Positions 60,973 through 64,000 of a stretch of DNA of 64,000 bases are shown here, in pieces (the stretch's first letter is position 1; every line of letters starts with the position of its first letter). The stretch is from Anopheles merus. Lineage: Eukaryota > Arthropoda > Insecta > Diptera > Culicidae. The translations under genes were made by a program, and so were the position numbers. The notes below the pieces were generated by a model that was not told where the DNA came from, searched no databases, and was given only the letters and a program-made list of their open reading frames with translations. Location of the stretch: contig NC_054082.1 of the NCBI RefSeq assembly GCF_017562075.2, forward strand, positions 28,340,231 through 28,404,230. The letters are read 5' to 3'.

Positions 60973-61944
60973 ATGGTATCCGTGCTCAACACGATCGATA
61001 CCGGCCACGAGGACATGATTCACTGTGCCGATGTCGACTACTACGGACTCCGGTTGGCCACCTGCTCGTCGGACAATTCGGTCAAAATTTTCGACATCAA
61101 GAACGGTGCCCAGACGCTGGCGGCCGACCTGAAGGGTCACGGCGGTCCGGTGTGGCAGGTGGCCTGGGGCCACCCGCGGTACGGTAACGTGCTGGCCTCC
61201 TGCTCGTACGACCGCAAGGTGATCGTGTGGAAGGAGGCCGGCCCGGGCGACTGGACCAAGTGGTACGAGTACAGCAACCACGATTCGTCGGTAAATTCAG
61301 TCGCCTGGGCACCGGCCGAGTATGGGCTGGTGTTGGCGTGCGGCAGCTCCGACGGTTCGATCTCTATCCTGACCGCCAACGTGGAGGCCGGCACGTGGGA
61401 CTGCAAGAAAATCCCGAACGCGCACACGATCGGCTGCAACACGGTCAGCTGGTGCCCGGCGACCGTCCCCGAGCCGGCGTTCGATCAGCGCCCGAGCAAG
61501 ACGAACCTCGCGGTGAAGCGGCTGGTGTCGGGCGGGTGCGACAACGCGATCAAGATCTGGAAGGAGGACGGCGATCGCTGGGAGGAGGAGAAGCGGCTCG
61601 AACTGCACTCGGACTGGGTGCGCGATGTGGCGTGGGCACCGAGCGTCGGTATGCCGCGGCACCAGATCGCCAGCTGCTCGCAGGACCGGCGGGTCGTGAT
61701 CTGGACGAGCGACGATCTGGTGAACTGGCAGCCGGCCGTCCTGCACAACTTCGACGACGTCGTGTGGAACGTGAGCTGGTCGCTGACGGGCAACATTTTG
61801 GGCGTGTCCGGCGGCGACAACAAGGTGAGCCTGTGGAAGGAAACGGCCGAGGGCCAGTGGATCTGCATCAGCGAGGACACGAACAGTGCGTCCACCGGGG
61901 CGGCGGCTCAGAACAACTTCATCCCGGAACAGCGAACACTGTAG
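60973..61944 (+). CDS. Sec13: Protein SEC13, COPII coat and nuclear pore component
   Basis: WD-repeat protein shared by the outer COPII coat (with Sec31) and the nuclear pore Y-complex. The single-exon frame gives 323 residues, matching about 322 in human. Successive blades are readable: GHEDMIHCADVDYYGLRLAT with SSDNSVKIFD; LKGHGGPVWQVAWGHPRYG with SYDRKVIVWKE; HDSSVNSVAWAP with GSSDGSISI; LVSGGCDNAIKIWKED; HSDWVRDVAWAP with SQDRRVVIW; and VVWNVSWSLTGNILGVSGGD with NKVSLWKE. This is the six-blade arrangement completed by a Sec31 or Nup145C strand. The ATG at 60973 is chosen over upstream non-ATG frame because MVSVLNTIDT is the family start. A polyadenylation signal lies 70 bp past the stop. 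Confidence 0.97.
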   Translation: MVSVLNTIDTGHEDMIHCADVDYYGLRLATCSSDNSVKIFDIKNGAQTLAADLKGHGGPVWQVAWGHPRYGNVLASCSYDRKVIVWKEAGPGDWTKWYEYSNHDSSVNSVAWAPAEYGLVLACGSSDGSISILTANVEAGTWDCKKIPNAHTIGCNTVSWCPATVPEPAFDQRPSKTNLAVKRLVSGGCDNAIKIWKEDGDRWEEEKRLELHSDWVRDVAWAPSVGMPRHQIASCSQDRRVVIWTSDDLVNWQPAVLHNFDDVVWNVSWSLTGNILGVSGGDNKVSLWKETAEGQWICISEDTNSASTGAAAQNNFIPEQRTL

Positions 61945-62013
61945 AAGGGCGGCCTGTGCGTTTCTTTTTTTTCAACCGGTTAAGCTTGCGTATTCCATTG
62001 TAACTATGTAATC

Positions 62014-62019
62014 AATAAA
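62014..62019 (+). terminator. Sec13 polyadenylation signal
   Basis: AATAAA about 70 bp after the Sec13 TAG, in AT-rich sequence. It lies only 115 bp from the stop codon of the convergent twister gene, so the two 3' ends are very close or overlap. Confidence 0.75.
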
Positions 62020-62133
62020 ATACTTTTAAATATTAATTTGAAAAAATAGTGGAACATTCTTAACTTTCCATGTATTTGCCCGATTACAAAATCAGCAAAA
62101 TCAACAAACGATCCCCCCCTCCCCTGGTACAGA

Positions 62134-64000
62134 TTACACATCCCCAATCACGATCGGTGTGCTGGAGGTGTACAGACTGGCCGCAAACACGATGTCGCGC
62201 TTGATCGCGTTCGACGCTTCCTCCATCTTGCTGTGCAGCACCGGATCGCCGATGATGCGCGCCGCGTCCTTCACATTGCACAGCGTCTCGTTCAGCTGCT
62301 GGATGCAGCGCACGATAATGCCCTCCTTGATGTCGGTCAGCAGCATAATTTCGGCGAACGGTTTGTTGCGCGCCCACTCGTACACCACCTCGGTCAGGCC
62401 AAAGTTGAGCTCCTCCTTTTTGCACACATCAGTCACGCCGTACTGGCGCTCCACCAGCCGGATGTCGTTTTCCACCTCGCGAAACTGTGCCTCGGCCTGT
62501 GGAGCGAACGAAAGCAAACGGTGGAGTATTGAGCAATCACATCAAAGCAATCACAGCAGCGCTATGCAAAGCACACCACTTACCTTTTGGAGCGTCTCGG
62601 TCAGCTTGGGAGTGACGTCCGATTTCGCCTGAAACACCAGGCTGGAGAGCAGGGCAGCGATTTCGGCCGGCTGCAGATCGGTCAGTATGTTGCGCATCAC
62701 CAGCTCCGTTATCATCAGCTCGTTCTGGCCCATCTCGCAAGCGACACGGCCCTTCATGGCCACTGAACGATAGAAACGATACAAACAAAACCCGCCTCAA
62801 TATACGGTCCTCGACTACTCTTCGCCGCCTGCTTCGTTCTGAGCTGCGTGCCTACCTTGCTGCATATCGTCGATGTACTTGAGCTCCTGCAGCACCTGCA
62901 GCTTCCGGCAGTAGTCCGGGTACAGCGAGAGACTTTCGTACGACGCCTGGTACTTGAGCTCGTCCAGCTTCCGCTCGAGCTGCTTGCGATCGTACACCAC
63001 AGCAAACTCGTGCTCAAAGTCGGCCATGCCCGTGTACGGCAGCCAACGGTTCAGCCGGCCCTGGGCTGTCTGCAGCTGTTGCGATAGCTCGAGATTGGTT
63101 AGATCGCGCGGGAACCGAACCAGCTCGAGCGTGCCAGTGACGGACCCGGCCTGCACCACCGTCGCATTCAGTTCGGCCAGCGCAGCGACGGCCTCAATCG
63201 TCGACTGGGACGGGGGCGCATCGCGGAACCGCGGTATGAGCCGATACTCCCAGCTGCGGATGATGGCGTTCGCGTCGCACTTGATCGTGTGCTTGGTCAG
63301 CTCGATCAGATTCACCGGAGCGAGGGTAAGCACGGCGTGGCCACCGACACCCTCGGGCAGGAAGGTTTGGTAGGGCAGTGCGAGCGACAGCATTTGATGC
63401 CAGAGCGGTCCCCGGTTGAGCGTTTCCGGCGATGCCGGCTGGGTTTTGCCACTCGCGCAATGATCCAGCACCAGCACGACCAGCTTCAGCTCTTTGTGCG
63501 ACTGCACCGAGACGGAGAGCAGTATGCCGAGCTTGTTGTAGTGGTGCTCGTCCGTTACCACGACAACGCGGCCTACCTTAAGCTCATTGATTGCCTTCGG
63601 TTGGCACAGTTGCTTGGGCTGGAGAGAAATGGAGAGCAAAAAGGAACAAATTGTTGGAACACGGCTCATTCTCAGAGGTATGCTGGTTTGCCCCTCCGAC
63701 CTATACTTACGAGCAGCTCATTTCGAAGGTTAAGGTACTCGCTGGCCGCTTCGTAAAACTCGCACAGCGGCTGCAGATGATCACTCAGCTTGCTCAGCGC
63801 GGACATCTTCTCCTGCACCTGGTTCAGCTCCAGCTTGCTCTGGGGCATCTGCTGGCGCTTGTCGAACTCCCGGAAGCTGTGCAGCATCATGTTCTCAACC
63901 GACACCAGCTCCACCCGCAACAGGTACAGCATCATCGCGTACGTCAGCCGGAACTGCGACTCCAGCCGGACCGGCTTGCCGAGTATCATCGTCTTCAGCT
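62134..64000 (-). CDS. tst: SKI2-type superkiller RNA helicase (twister), C-terminal part
   Basis: DExH-box RNA helicase of the cytoplasmic Ski complex, which feeds mRNA to the exosome for 3'-5' decay. Exons visible on minus are 64000-63711 (continuing right), 63618-62856, 62762-62584 and 62496-62134. Introns are 92, 93 and 87 bp with GT-AG ends and matching phases. The first visible exon has MILGKPVRLESQFRLTYAMM and VENMMLHSFREF, the segment after the helicase core in Ski2/Mtr4. Next is the insertion region (VGRVVVVTD). The DSHCT domain holds GRVACEMGQNELMITELV, IKEGIIVRCIQQLNE, AARIIGDPVL and KRDIVFAASLYTS. VFAASLYT with the preceding RIIGDPVL fits SKI2 (SKIV2L) better than MTR4. A short tail STPIVIGDV precedes TAA. 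The ATPase motifs lie outside the window. Confidence 0.92.

Noticed and set aside
61227..62003. Alternative-frame 258-codon stretch within Sec13
   Set aside because: Gly/Arg-rich shadow of the WD-repeat coding frame.
1..64000. CRISPR arrays, prokaryotic operons or phage-like modules
   Set aside because: No regularly spaced repeats with unique spacers and no bacterial-type gene clusters. All supported genes are intron-bearing or insect-type nuclear genes.

Overview
The window is nuclear DNA of a dipteran insect, most likely an Anopheles mosquito. It holds split genes with short GT-AG introns (69-133 bp) beside multi-kilobase ones, and abundant CA and CT microsatellites. It also has at least five diverged copies of a tRNA-derived SINE that I recognise as SINE200-like, a family known from Anopheles. 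All protein assignments come from reading translated exons and recalling families; no search was run.

Layout. (1) 1-2371, minus: 5' part of Ptp69D, a receptor tyrosine phosphatase; signal peptide, two Ig and three FN3 domains lie inside, and the transmembrane and phosphatase parts lie off the left edge. (2) 2372-17333: about 15 kb without a recognisable gene. (3) 17577-26724, minus: Usf, a bHLH-zipper transcription factor in five coding exons, followed in frame by an 80-codon Gln/His-rich open stretch after its TAG stop. (4) 26725-47786: about 21 kb without a recognisable gene. (5) 47787-49704, minus: ACBD3/GCP60-like Golgi protein in six exons. (6) 49705-57664: 8 kb upstream of Alas with several candidate first-exon donors and a TATA-type promoter. 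(7) 57725-59449, plus: Alas, 5-aminolevulinate synthase. (8) 60973-61944, plus: Sec13. (9) 62134-64000, minus: C-terminal half of the SKI2 RNA helicase (twister), running off the right edge.

The genes are unrelated housekeeping and neural genes, not a pathway cluster. ACBD3 and Alas are head to head. Sec13 and twister are tail to tail with only 189 bp between their stop codons. I saw no CRISPR array, no prokaryotic genes, no rRNA, no free-standing tRNA and no novel multi-gene system. The observations most worth testing are the possible stop-codon readthrough of Usf, the cysteine-rich C-terminus and alternative start of Alas, a short stop-free intron in Ptp69D, and a microsatellite serving as polypyrimidine tract in Usf.
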